Shown: positions 26,324 to 34,573 of the stretch, in pieces
Numbering within the stretch: the stretch's first letter is position 1
Layout: each line of letters opens with the position of its first letter
Origin: Persebacter sp965221835
Lineage (GTDB): Bacteria; Pseudomonadota; Gammaproteobacteria; Tethybacterales; Persebacteraceae
DNA: 64,000 nucleotides
Direction: 5' to 3'
Assembly: GCA_965221835.1 (NCBI GenBank)
Contig: OZ244916.1
Coordinates: 744,001 to 808,000, forward strand
The notes under the pieces: generated by a model
Database searches by the model: none
What the model saw: only the letters and a program-made list of their open reading frames with translations
Told to the model about the DNA's origin: nothing
Program-made: the position numbers and the translations under genes

Positions 26324-28426
26324 TTAAAATTCTGTTTGGAGTTGTATGGAAAATGCGGTGGTGTTGGTGTGTTCGTTATATGCCGCTGCCGCCGACCATT
26401 TGCCGCTTTCGTATTCGCGACCGTAACCGATGGCGTATATCATTGTCCGTTGTCGTTTCAGCGGAATCCGCGTTTCTTTCATCCGAATCGTTTGCGGTGT
26501 GCCGCCGATAAATGCCGCATGTCCATCGCCGTCCGCTACGGGATAACGCAAAATCATCTTGCCGCCGCTCAATGCCGTCTCGTCCGTCGCCGACAATCGC
26601 AAACTGTCGCCAAACTTCCATATATCCGCAAATCGCATCCCCGCCGTCCAGCCCTCCGCACGCGCACCCCGCACCGATTGAATGAAAGAATCGCCGCCGT
26701 AATCCGCATTTATATCCGCATATTCGTATTCGCCGAATAACGAAAATCCGTCATAATCCGCGCTCGCCCAACGCACATATCCCGCCGTATCGGACGACTC
26801 CGCCGCACCGAAAACACCGCCGCTTTCGGATAAAAAACGACTGCCGCCGTCTGCGTCATAATCCAATCCGCCCCAAAATCGGAACGATTCGCCCGCCGCA
26901 TAATCCGCCGTCATTAACCCTTCCGCCGCAACACGCGCCGCTTGCGATGAACTCTCCGCTTTCGGCAACACCGCCGACAACGGCATGTTGTAATACGAGT
27001 TATCCGTAATTTGCAACGCAACCGAAACCTCCGACAAACGCCCTCGCAAATGCGACATTTCGGACGGCAAACTCCCCCGCAAATCCGAAAGTAAAACGCC
27101 ATTTTGTGCAACTCTTACGCGCAACACCGCCGAAACTGCCGCCCCGATATTTACCGCACCCCAACCGTACACTTCGTCCAAACTTTGATTTATGGCTCTC
27201 GTCCCCAGCGGAGTCGCCGTTGACAAAAGAATTTGCCTATGCATCGTCATCGGCAATTCCGGGCGGGCAGATTTTAATATCGCCAATGCGCCCGAAACAA
27301 TCGGTGCCGCCCCCGATGTGCCGCCTAATCTCGTGTAATCCGAATTATCATCAGCCCCGGTCGTATAATGGTTGGAAAACACTCCTTCCGCAACTGCGCC
27401 GATGCACCATAATCTTGCAACGCCGCAACCATCAGAATGATCTGCTCTGATATGATCACCATCCAAATTGATAACCATCAATATATTGTCTTGCAAATTA
27501 TCATGTATCAGCGGAAAATATGCTACAACATTTGCGGGACGAGGATCTACAAGATTTAATGTATGGTTTCCCGCCGACCAAACATACTGCGTATCGCCGT
27601 TTCCAACCGCAGTGTTTAGAACTCCTGACCATCTTCGTACATTGCTATCCAAAGTGATAACAGCAACTTCATTATTTAATACAAAATTACTATGCCATGT
27701 TTCGCTTCCATTATAAATCGGATAACCGTTTAATGCGGGATACATCCATAACTCCAAAGCATCGGCATTTTCTCTATTATAAAGTGGAATCATTTTAACA
27801 GAAGGCGCGACTCCGTGCGATCCTTTTTCGTTGCCTCGCACTGCACCCAAAACACCCGCAACTGCAGTTCCGTGATATGCCGGTATAACTCTATTTTCTT
27901 GTCCGGCTAATCCCGTATTTTCCAAAATCATATTTTCCGCCAAATCCTCATGCGTGACGCGGAATCCAGTATCGGAAACAACAACCGTGACGCCCTGCCC
28001 GAAAAATCCTCTTTCGTACGCGGGAATAGGATTCGCCTCTTCCAGCAGACGATTCTGCCCGTACTCTCTTGTCCGAAATTCGCAACTTTCCGTTTCCGGG
28101 ATGCGTCTGGAATCGCCACAGAGCTTCGTGCATACTTCATTTTCATCAATTCGGGCGCCGCTGTCGCATGTTTGCTGGCAGCCCTCAAAATTTTCCGAAA
28201 CTCTGGTGCCATCAGCACAGGTTTTCTGGCAAGTGGAACTTTCCAAAATTCTGCTGCCATCGTTGCAGGTTTTCCGGCAAAAAGATTGAAGGGGTTCCAT
28301 AGAACCGTCTGCACATGTCACCATCGGAATAACGATTGGCGGATTTCCACCGCCGCCGCCGCCGCCGCACCCTGCAACAATGACGGCGAAAAGCGTCAAC
28401 AAAATAATTTTCGGAATGGATTTCAT
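26324..28426 (-). CDS. NalP-like lipidated subtilisin autotransporter
   Basis: 700 residues from the ATG at 28426 (SD AAAGGG). Lipoprotein signal with lipobox VAGC (Cys20), then a Gly run and five short Cys-rich repeats (about 35-115) of the pattern CxDGxR...C...C. S8 subtilase domain: Asp152 (VVVSDTGFR), His185 (AYHGTAVAG), Ser371 (GGTSGAAPIVSG). The C-terminal 160 or so residues alternate polar and aromatic and end in QTEF with a terminal Phe, as in outer-membrane barrels. Neisserial NalP also combines a lipid anchor, a subtilase and an autotransporter barrel. The barrel here is short for an autotransporter, so the secretion mode is inferred. Confidence 0.8.
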   Translation of the reverse strand: MKSIPKIILLTLFAVIVAGCGGGGGGGNPPIVIPMVTCADGSMEPLQSFCRKTCNDGSRILESSTCQKTCADGTRVSENFEGCQQTCDSGARIDENEVCTKLCGDSRRIPETESCEFRTREYGQNRLLEEANPIPAYERGFFGQGVTVVVSDTGFRVTHEDLAENMILENTGLAGQENRVIPAYHGTAVAGVLGAVRGNEKGSHGVAPSVKMIPLYNRENADALELWMYPALNGYPIYNGSETWHSNFVLNNEVAVITLDSNVRRWSGVLNTAVGNGDTQYVWSAGNHTLNLVDPRPANVVAYFPLIHDNLQDNILMVINLDGDHIRADHSDGCGVARLWCIGAVAEGVFSNHYTTGADDNSDYTRLGGTSGAAPIVSGALAILKSARPELPMTMHRQILLSTATPLGTRAINQSLDEVYGWGAVNIGAAVSAVLRVRVAQNGVLLSDLRGSLPSEMSHLRGRLSEVSVALQITDNSYYNMPLSAVLPKAESSSQAARVAAEGLMTADYAAGESFRFWGGLDYDADGGSRFLSESGGVFGAAESSDTAGYVRWASADYDGFSLFGEYEYADINADYGGDSFIQSVRGARAEGWTAGMRFADIWKFGDSLRLSATDETALSGGKMILRYPVADGDGHAAFIGGTPQTIRMKETRIPLKRQRTMIYAIGYGREYESGKWSAAAAYNEHTNTTAFSIQLQTEF

Positions 28427-28468
28427 CAGTTTCCCTTTCAACAAAATCCGGCGAACGCGCCGGGCGTT

Positions 28469-28566
28469 GTCTATGTATCGTTGAATCGTGAGATACTGCC
28501 GCCCCTTTCCCGAAGGTGTTATATCGGACAGCACCCCCGGCAACGGGGGGATTCAACAACATAGAC
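28469..28566. other. 98-bp element with long terminal inverted repeat and inner hairpins
   Basis: Outer arms 28469-28487 and 28550-28566 pair as GTCTATGT/CATAGAC plus GTTGAATC/GATTCAAC with a small bulge. Inside are CCCCCG-GCAA-CGGGGG (28534-28549) and a CC-UUCG-GG tetraloop on the minus strand. It lies upstream of the protease start, so it could be a structured 5' leader or a MITE/REP-like element. Confidence 0.6.
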
Positions 28567-28665
28567 GGGCGGAAGTTTACCATAACTTTCCCCGAAAAAT
28601 ACAAAAAAAACGGGCGGGTTCGGCAAAAAAAATGCGCGAATTGCTGAATTCCCGCCTTTTTGCGG

Positions 28666-28854
28666 CAAATTACGGAACTGTTAATGCAAATTACAGAACT
28701 GTTCTTGCAATCTACGGAACTGTTCTTGCAAATTACAGAACTGTTCTTGCAATCTACGGAACTGTTAATGCAATTTACGGAACTGTTCTTGCAATCTACG
28801 GAACTGTTTGTGCAATCTACGGAACTGTTCATGCAAATTACGGAACTGTCAAAG
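28666..28854. repeat. 21-bp tandem array, nine units
   Basis: Nine head-to-tail 21-bp units of the type CAAATTACGGAACTGTTAATG, with two main variants (CAAATTACAGA and CAATCTACGGA) alternating in the first half. 21 bp is seven codons, so open frames run through. One plus-strand frame from a TTG at 28660 to 28869 reads as heptads such as QITELFL. No SD precedes it, so coding is doubtful. Confidence 0.9.
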
Positions 28855-28904
28855 GGAATAACAGTATAAAAACTTTCGCAATTTGGGCGGATTAATCTTT
28901 TAAT

Positions 28905-28942
28905 CGGCGGACGGGGAGAGATTTCCGCCGCCGTTTTCTTTT
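28905..28942 (+). terminator. Hairpin followed by T-rich tract
   Basis: CGGCGGA and TCCGCCG pair over a 12-base loop, followed by CCGTTTTCTTTT. It could end any transcript coming through the 21-bp array before the Spy-like gene promoter. Confidence 0.45.
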
Positions 28943-28968
28943 GCAAAATATATTTTTTGCGGCGAAAT

Positions 28969-28997
28969 TTGCATAACGGCGTTCGAGTCCTTATAAT
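28969..28997 (+). promoter_or_regulatory. Sigma-70-type promoter of the Spy-like gene
   Basis: TTGCAT (28969-28974), exactly 17 bp, TATAAT (28992-28997); SD GGAG lies just before the ATG at 29029. Confidence 0.7.
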
Positions 28998-29028
28998 TGC
29001 ATTGGTTTTATTAATAACAGGAGCAAAC

Positions 29029-29598
29029 ATGAAAATCACAGCAATTAAAAACAATCTCATTCTCGCCTTCGGCGTTATCGCACTGACGGGGGGCGTGTTG
29101 ATTGCCGCCGCATCGGCGGTCGCCGGACGGGAACATCGGGATCATCATATCGGGCATTTTGTGGAAAATGTCGCAGAAAAACTTTCGCTAAACGATACGC
29201 AAGAAGCGCGTTTGGAATCTTTGATGCACGAAACTGCCGAAGAACGGCGGCGTTTGCGCGATGAAGCGGGCGCGGAAATTCGCAAGATTTTTTCGCAAGA
29301 AACGCTGAGTCGCGAAGATGCGCACAAACTTTTGCAATTGCGCAAATCGCGGCGCGATGAAATGCAAGATTTTGTCGCCGGACAAATCGCGGCGTTTCAT
29401 TCGGAGTTGGATTCGGCACAACGCGAAAAACTCGCCGCCGAAGCACCGAAATTTCTCGCCCGCATCAGCGGCGGACACGGCAAACGCGGACGCAAACACG
29501 GCAAACACGGTTATGACGGCGACGATCATCATCGCGGCTGGTTTGGATTCGGACGGCATCACGACGACGATGACGACGACGATGATGACGATTATTAA
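29029..29598 (+). CDS. Spy/CpxP-like periplasmic protein with His/Asp-rich tail
   Basis: 189 residues from the ATG at 29029 (SD GGAG). Signal peptide to about residue 32. The all-helical middle resembles Spy/CpxP/heavy-metal-sensor proteins: a LSLNDTQEARLESLMHE helix (LTxxQ-like), EERRRLRDEAGAEIRK, then HSELDSAQREKLAAEAPKF. The last 40 residues are rich in His, Gly and Lys and end in ten Asp and a Tyr (HHDDDDD...), a likely metal- or cation-binding tail. Chaperone or metal-stress role is inferred from the family. Confidence 0.75.
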   Translation: MKITAIKNNLILAFGVIALTGGVLIAAASAVAGREHRDHHIGHFVENVAEKLSLNDTQEARLESLMHETAEERRRLRDEAGAEIRKIFSQETLSREDAHKLLQLRKSRRDEMQDFVAGQIAAFHSELDSAQREKLAAEAPKFLARISGGHGKRGRKHGKHGYDGDDHHRGWFGFGRHHDDDDDDDDDDY

Positions 29599-29627
29599 TT
29601 AACGCGTTTCGCGTTTCGCGTAATTGC

Positions 29628-29664
29628 AAAAGCCCGTCGCGAAAATGCGGCGGGCTTTTTTTTT
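29628..29664. terminator. Strong terminator between convergent genes
   Basis: AAGCCCGTCGC and GCGGCGGGCTT pair around GAAAAT, followed by nine T on the plus strand; on the minus strand it ends in CTTTTGC. It serves the Spy-like gene and possibly katA from the other side. Confidence 0.85.
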
Positions 29665-29757
29665 GCATAAAAACTTCGCCCCCGCAAACGGCGGGGGAGA
29701 TATTGAGATAGTCGGATTTTCGCGGTAAAAAATTTGCCCCGCGAAAAGCGGCGCGTT

Positions 29758-31203
29758 TTATTTCGCGTCCGCTTTTAATGCATCGGCAACGCCTTCGCCG
29801 TAGGCGGGATCGGCTTTGGCGAAGTGTGCGATTTGTCGTTGACGAATGTCGTCCGGCACGCCGCGCATTGCGCGGGCGATATTCGCAAACAAACGCGAAC
29901 GCTCTTCCGCGTTCATCAGGCGAAACAAATTGCCCGCCTGCGAATAATCGTCGTTACCATCGCGATGATCGTAACGGTCGGCGGCGCCATCTATTTTTAG
30001 CGGCGGCTCCCGGTGCGGCGGATTTTCGGCGGGACCGCCGCGGCTGTTTGGTTCGTAATTCACTGCGCCGCCATCGTTGCCGTCAAACCGCATTGCGCCA
30101 TCGCGATGATAGGAATGCACGGGACATTGCGGGCGATTGACCGGCAGATGTTCGTAATTTACGCCCAGCCGGTAGCGGTGTGCATCGGCGTAGGAAAAAA
30201 TGCGAAACTGCAGCATTTTGTCCGGGCTATGTCCGATGCCGGGAATGACATTTGCCGGCGAAAAACTCGCTTGTTCCACTTCGGCGAAATAGTTTTCGGG
30301 ATTGCGATTTAACTCCAACTCGCCCGCTTCAATCAGCGGATAATCGCCGTGCGGCCACACTTTCGTCAAATCAAACGGATTGAACGCCGCGCGCGCCGCG
30401 TCTTCTTCGGGCATGATTTGCACAAAAAACTTCCATTTCGGAAAATCGCCGCGTTCAATCGCGTGAAACAAATCGCGCTGATGGCTTTCGCGGTCTTCGC
30501 CGACAAGCATCGCGCCTTCTTGGTCGGTCAGGCATTCAATTCCTTGCATTGTTTTGAAATGAAACTTGCACCAAAACCGTTTTCCGGCGGCGTTGTAAAA
30601 ACTGTATGTGTGCGAACCGTAGCCGTTTGTGTGGCGATAGGATTTTGGCAATCCGCGGTCGGAAAATAAAATCGTCACCTGATGCAAACTTTCGGGCGAC
30701 AGCGACCAGAAATCCCACGCCGCCGCCATATCGCGCAAATTCGTTTTCGGGTCGCGCTTTTGGGTGTGAATGAAATCGGGGAATTTGTAAGGGTCGCGGA
30801 CGAAAAAAACCGGCGTATTGTTGCCGACCATATCCCAATTTCCTTCGGCGGTATACACTTTTAACGCGAAACCGCGCACATCGCGTTCGGCATCCGCCGC
30901 ACCGCGTTCGCCGGCGACAGTGGAAAACCGCAAAAGCGCGTCCGCCTTGTTGCCGGCGGCGGAAAATAATCCGGCGGCGGAATATTCCGCCAGCGATTTG
31001 GTGATCGTCAATGTGCCGAAAGCGGCGGATCCTTTGGCATGCACGACGCGTTCGGGAATGCGTTCGCGATTGAAATGCGCGTGTTTTTCAAACAACTGCC
31101 AATCTTGCACCAGCAACGGACCGCGCGGTCCGGCGGTGATGCTGTTTTGGTTGTCCGCGACCGCTATGCCGGCGGAAGTAGTTAAAGTTGGCGTTTTGCT
31201 CAT
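29758..31203 (-). CDS. Monofunctional haem catalase
   Basis: Decomposes hydrogen peroxide; 481 residues, the small-subunit class. Distal His55 in RVVHAKGSAAFG, distal Asn in GNNTPVFFVRDP, clade-typical FSDRGLPKSYRHTNGYGSHTY (written with internal motif SDRGLP), and the haem-ligand Tyr in RIFSYADAHRYRLG. SD AGGAG before the ATG at 31203. Transcribed alone from a promoter near 31256. It begins 98 bp after hflC ends, in the same orientation. Confidence 0.96.
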   Translation of the reverse strand: MSKTPTLTTSAGIAVADNQNSITAGPRGPLLVQDWQLFEKHAHFNRERIPERVVHAKGSAAFGTLTITKSLAEYSAAGLFSAAGNKADALLRFSTVAGERGAADAERDVRGFALKVYTAEGNWDMVGNNTPVFFVRDPYKFPDFIHTQKRDPKTNLRDMAAAWDFWSLSPESLHQVTILFSDRGLPKSYRHTNGYGSHTYSFYNAAGKRFWCKFHFKTMQGIECLTDQEGAMLVGEDRESHQRDLFHAIERGDFPKWKFFVQIMPEEDAARAAFNPFDLTKVWPHGDYPLIEAGELELNRNPENYFAEVEQASFSPANVIPGIGHSPDKMLQFRIFSYADAHRYRLGVNYEHLPVNRPQCPVHSYHRDGAMRFDGNDGGAVNYEPNSRGGPAENPPHREPPLKIDGAADRYDHRDGNDDYSQAGNLFRLMNAEERSRLFANIARAMRGVPDDIRQRQIAHFAKADPAYGEGVADALKADAK

Positions 31204-31255
31204 CGTTTTTTTCTCCTGTTTTTGTGTTGTTTTTAACGACCCTTAATTAAAACGG

Positions 31256-31261
31256 ATTATA
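31256..31261 (-). promoter_or_regulatory. -10 hexamer for the catalase gene
   Basis: TATAAT on the minus strand 52 bp before the ATG at 31203. No obvious OxyR-type site seen by eye. Confidence 0.5.
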
Positions 31262-31300
31262 ATATTTTCCGTCCGTTTTCGGAAAATCTGACGAAAAAGT

Positions 31301-32218
31301 TTATTCGCCGCTTTCGCCGATTGCGCCGATTGCGCCTTCGCCGTTTTCCTCTTTTAGAAAGCGGAAGAAATCGGAATCGGGGGACAAAATAAATAAATCG
31401 CCGCCGGTGCCGAGCGTTTTGCGGTATGCCGCCAGCGAACGATAAAAATCGTAAAAACCGGGATAGCGCGAATAGGCATCGGAATAGCGCGCCGCCGCTT
31501 CGGCATCTCCGCGCCCGCGAATTTCTTCGGCGCGGCGTTTGGCATCGGACAAAATGACTACTCTGTCGCGGTCGGCTTCGGCGCGAATTTTTTCCTTTTC
31601 GGCGTCGCCTTCCGAACGGCGTTCGTTGGCGATGCGGCGGCGTTCTTCGGTCATATTGCGGTATACATTTTGGGAAACGCCATCGGGCAAATCCACGCGT
31701 TTCATTCGCACATCCACAACTTCCAACCCGAGTTCTTCCGCGCCTTCGTTCGTGCGGTCGCGCATAATTTGCATCACTTTTTCGCGTTCGCCGGTCACGA
31801 CATCTTTCACGGTGCGCTTGCCGATTTCGTCCCGCAAACCGCTGTTAATAATTTCTTGCAATCGCGCCGCCGCACTGACTTCGCTGCCGAGTAGACGTTC
31901 GTAAAACTTCGCCGGATCCACGATGCGCCATTTGACGAAAGAATCTATGAGCAGATTTTCTTTTTCGGCGGTGATGTAGCGGTCGGGATTTTCGGCGTCT
32001 ATTGTCAACACGCGCGAATCGAAAAGACGCAAATCCTGCCACGGCGCTTTGGCGTACAATCCCGGTTCTTGTTTGGCGGAAACGATTTCGCCGAACTGCA
32101 AAACAATCGCGTTCTGCCACGGATACACGATAAACAGCGATTTGGCGACGAGAATTAAAACGACAAGAGCCGCCGCCGCGATTATTGTTAATTGTTGCAT
32201 CGGGGAAATTTTTGTCAT
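31301..32218 (-). CDS. hflC: HflC, SPFH-domain membrane protein
   Basis: 305 residues. N-terminal membrane anchor (LTIIAAAALVVLILVAKSLFIV), then a band-7/SPFH domain (QNAIVLQFGEIV; LGLEVVDVRMKRVDLP) and a charged helical stretch (RRSEGDAEKEKIRAEADRDR). With HflK it forms the complex that surrounds and modulates FtsH in the inner membrane. Its ATG overlaps the hflK stop by 4 bp. Confidence 0.95.
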   Translation of the reverse strand: MTKISPMQQLTIIAAAALVVLILVAKSLFIVYPWQNAIVLQFGEIVSAKQEPGLYAKAPWQDLRLFDSRVLTIDAENPDRYITAEKENLLIDSFVKWRIVDPAKFYERLLGSEVSAAARLQEIINSGLRDEIGKRTVKDVVTGEREKVMQIMRDRTNEGAEELGLEVVDVRMKRVDLPDGVSQNVYRNMTEERRRIANERRSEGDAEKEKIRAEADRDRVVILSDAKRRAEEIRGRGDAEAAARYSDAYSRYPGFYDFYRSLAAYRKTLGTGGDLFILSPDSDFFRFLKEENGEGAIGAIGESGE

Positions 32219-33459
32219 CGCTGTAAAGAATCCAGACCGCTTTGCGCGCCTTGCCGCAAACGTTGTTTTAATTCGTCCAGCGAAGACGGCTTAACCGTCT
32301 GTGTCGGTGCGGACGACCCCGGCACCGGCGATTGTCCGCCGCCGCCGCCTTGTGCCGCCGCCGCACCGCCGGTTTGCAAAAGGCGATCCAGCGGCAAATA
32401 CAGCAAGTTGCCCGAATTCTCCTGGTCAATAATCACTTTGGAGGCGCGCCCCATCACTTCTTCCAAAGTTTCCAGATACAAACGGCGGCGCGTAATGTCG
32501 GGCGCTTTGACGAATTCTTCGGCAATCAGCAAAAATCGCTCGGTGCTTCCTTCCGCTTGGGCGATGATGCTTTGACGATACGCCTCGGCGTCTTCCAAAA
32601 ATCGCGCCGCTTGTCCTTGCGAACGCGGCAAAATGTCGTTGGCGTACGCCTGCCCTTCGTTTATTTTTCGTTCCTTGTCTTGCCGCGCCTTGATGGCGTC
32701 TTCAAACGCCTCTTGTACCTGGTCGGGCGGCTGGACATTGAGAATTTGCACCTCGCGCACTTCAATGCCGGTTTTGTAGCGATTGAGAATTTGTTGCATC
32801 GTCTGTTTGGTTGCAATGGCGATGGCTTCGCGACCTTCGTTCAGCGCGAAATCAATGCCGTTTTGTCCAACTTCTTTGCGCATCGCGGTTTCGGCAACCT
32901 GTTTTACGACATCTTCGGCGCGCACATTGCCGAAGCGGTTTTCAAACAAAAATAACGCCGGATCATTTAGCGCATATTGCACGGCGAATTGCATATTGAT
33001 AATGTTTAAATCGGCGGTGAGCATCAGCGATTCGCTTTCGTTGCGGTTGCTGCTCGGGTCGCCACGATAACCGACTTCCACGCGCCGCACTTCGGTCAGA
33101 TTGACGATGCGATAATCTTCTATCAGGGGCATGTGCCACACCAGCCCGGGCGTTTCAATGCCGTTCGGTTTGCCGAGGCGGAACATTACCGCCCGTTCGC
33201 TGGCGTCTACGGTAAAAAATCCGAACAACATCCAAATCAGCAGCAACCCCGAAGACGCAATAAGCGCGATATAACCCGGCGGCGGCAATACAATCCCGCC
33301 GTCTTCGCCGCCGCCCTCGCCGTCCGGTTCGCTGCCGTCCCGCGAAAACATTTGCGCGCGTTTTTTGTCGGGATCGCCCAAAAAGCGATCCGCCAGCCCG
33401 CGCAAAATCTTGTCAATATCGGGCAGTTGATTCTGGAAAAACAGTTTCAGTTTTGTCAT
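32215..33459 (-). CDS. hflK: HflK, SPFH-domain membrane protein
   Basis: 414 residues, partner of HflC. The cytoplasmic N-terminus is acidic and Gly-rich and is followed by one membrane span (IALIASSGLLLIWMLFGFF) and the SPFH domain (ERAVMFRLGKPN). Then the helical tail with KARQDKERKINEGQAYAND and a Gly/Gln/Pro C-terminus. The start at 33459 overlaps the hflX end by 47 bp and has no good SD, so an internal start is possible. Confidence 0.94.
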   Translation of the reverse strand: MTKLKLFFQNQLPDIDKILRGLADRFLGDPDKKRAQMFSRDGSEPDGEGGGEDGGIVLPPPGYIALIASSGLLLIWMLFGFFTVDASERAVMFRLGKPNGIETPGLVWHMPLIEDYRIVNLTEVRRVEVGYRGDPSSNRNESESLMLTADLNIINMQFAVQYALNDPALFLFENRFGNVRAEDVVKQVAETAMRKEVGQNGIDFALNEGREAIAIATKQTMQQILNRYKTGIEVREVQILNVQPPDQVQEAFEDAIKARQDKERKINEGQAYANDILPRSQGQAARFLEDAEAYRQSIIAQAEGSTERFLLIAEEFVKAPDITRRRLYLETLEEVMGRASKVIIDQENSGNLLYLPLDRLLQTGGAAAAQGGGGGQSPVPGSSAPTQTVKPSSLDELKQRLRQGAQSGLDSLQR

Positions 33460-34573
33460 ATATTAGGGGTACAAAAAATTTGGCGGCGGCTGCTTCCCGC
33501 AACGCGTCTTTCAATCCGTCAACGCCGTCTCCGTCGCGACCAGATAACCAAACAGTTTTAATTCTACCACAAGATGCACGAATAACGCGGGCGCGTCCGC
33601 CGCCCATGTCAATTTTATTCATCACCAGCAACCGTCTTTCGCGCGCCGCACCGACCGCATCCAATGTTTCTTGCGCCACCGCCAGCCGCCGTTCGCAATC
33701 GGGATGCGACGAATCGGCGACAATCATAATCAAATCGCCGTGCGCCGCCTCTTGCAAAGTTGCGTGAAATCCCGCCAGCAACTCGTGCGGTAGATTGCGG
33801 ATAAATCCGACCGTATCGGAAATAACCGCCGGCGCGCCGTCCACAAACACCCGCCGCACGGTGGATTCTACGGTGTCAAACAGGCGATTATCGGCATGCA
33901 CACCGGCGCGCGTGAGTGCATTAAATAATGTGGATTTTCCGGCGTTGGTATAACCGACCAAGGCGGCGGTTAATACGCCGTTTTTTGTCCGGCGGCGGCG
34001 GGCGGTTGTTTGACGGGCGGCGAATGCGTCTATTTTGCGCGATAGTCGTTTAATGCGCACCGACAAAAGACGGCGGTCAATTTCCATCTGTTTTTCGCCG
34101 GGACCGCCGCGCAATCCGATACCGCCTCGTTGCCGTTCCAAATGCGTCCATTGCCCGGCGAGTCGCCCCAATCGGCGGCGGCATCGCGCTAACTCAACTT
34201 GCAATTGGCTTTCGTGTGTGCGGGCGCGGGCAGCGAAAATTTCCAAAATCAAATCGCTGCGGTCCACTACCGTTCGCCGCCAGATTCTTTCTAAATTACG
34301 CGCCTGTACCGAAGACAAATCGGCGCCGACAATCACAAATCGCGATTTAGTTTTTTCCGCCGCCGTTGCCGCCGCTTCAATTGCGCCCGCGCCCATCAAA
34401 GTCGCGGCTTTCGGATGACGGCGCAAATGTACGGCTTGCATTGCCGCACCAAAATAGTCCGCCGCCGCCGCCAACTCGCCCAACTCTTCTGCTTCTTCGC
34501 GAATATCGCCGCCGGGCGGCACGACCGCCAGCAACAACGCGCGTTTTTCCGCCGCCTCTTCAACTTTATACAT
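33413..34573 (-). CDS. hflX: HflX ribosome-associated GTPase
   Basis: 386 residues. An N-terminal HflX domain (DLILEIFAARARTHESQLQVELA), the GGPGEKQMEIDRR stretch, then a TRAFAC GTPase domain with G1 GYTNAGKST, G3 DTVGFIRNLPHELL and G4 NKID. It acts on stalled or heat-damaged 70S ribosomes. Its start overlaps der by 8 bp and its last 47 bp overlap hflK. hfq, which usually precedes hflX in many proteobacteria, is absent. Confidence 0.95.
   Translation of the reverse strand: MYKVEEAAEKRALLLAVVPPGGDIREEAEELGELAAAADYFGAAMQAVHLRRHPKAATLMGAGAIEAAATAAEKTKSRFVIVGADLSSVQARNLERIWRRTVVDRSDLILEIFAARARTHESQLQVELARCRRRLGRLAGQWTHLERQRGGIGLRGGPGEKQMEIDRRLLSVRIKRLSRKIDAFAARQTTARRRRTKNGVLTAALVGYTNAGKSTLFNALTRAGVHADNRLFDTVESTVRRVFVDGAPAVISDTVGFIRNLPHELLAGFHATLQEAAHGDLIMIVADSSHPDCERRLAVAQETLDAVGAARERRLLVMNKIDMGGGRARVIRASCGRIKTVWLSGRDGDGVDGLKDALREAAAAKFFVPLIYDKTETVFPESTARY

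Larger units (their letters stand above)
28567..29028. other. Gene-free stretch between protease and Spy-like gene
   Basis: With the element at 28469-28566 this makes a gap of about 600 bp between divergent genes. It contains the 21-bp array, a hairpin with T-run and a good promoter for the Spy-like gene. No conserved coding sequence seen; long frames on both strands come from the 21-bp periodicity. Confidence 0.6.

Noticed and set aside
28212..29060. 282-codon minus-strand frame through the 21-bp array
   Set aside because: It is kept open by the 21-bp periodicity, overlaps the protease gene and the structured element in another frame, and shows no SD or conserved domain.
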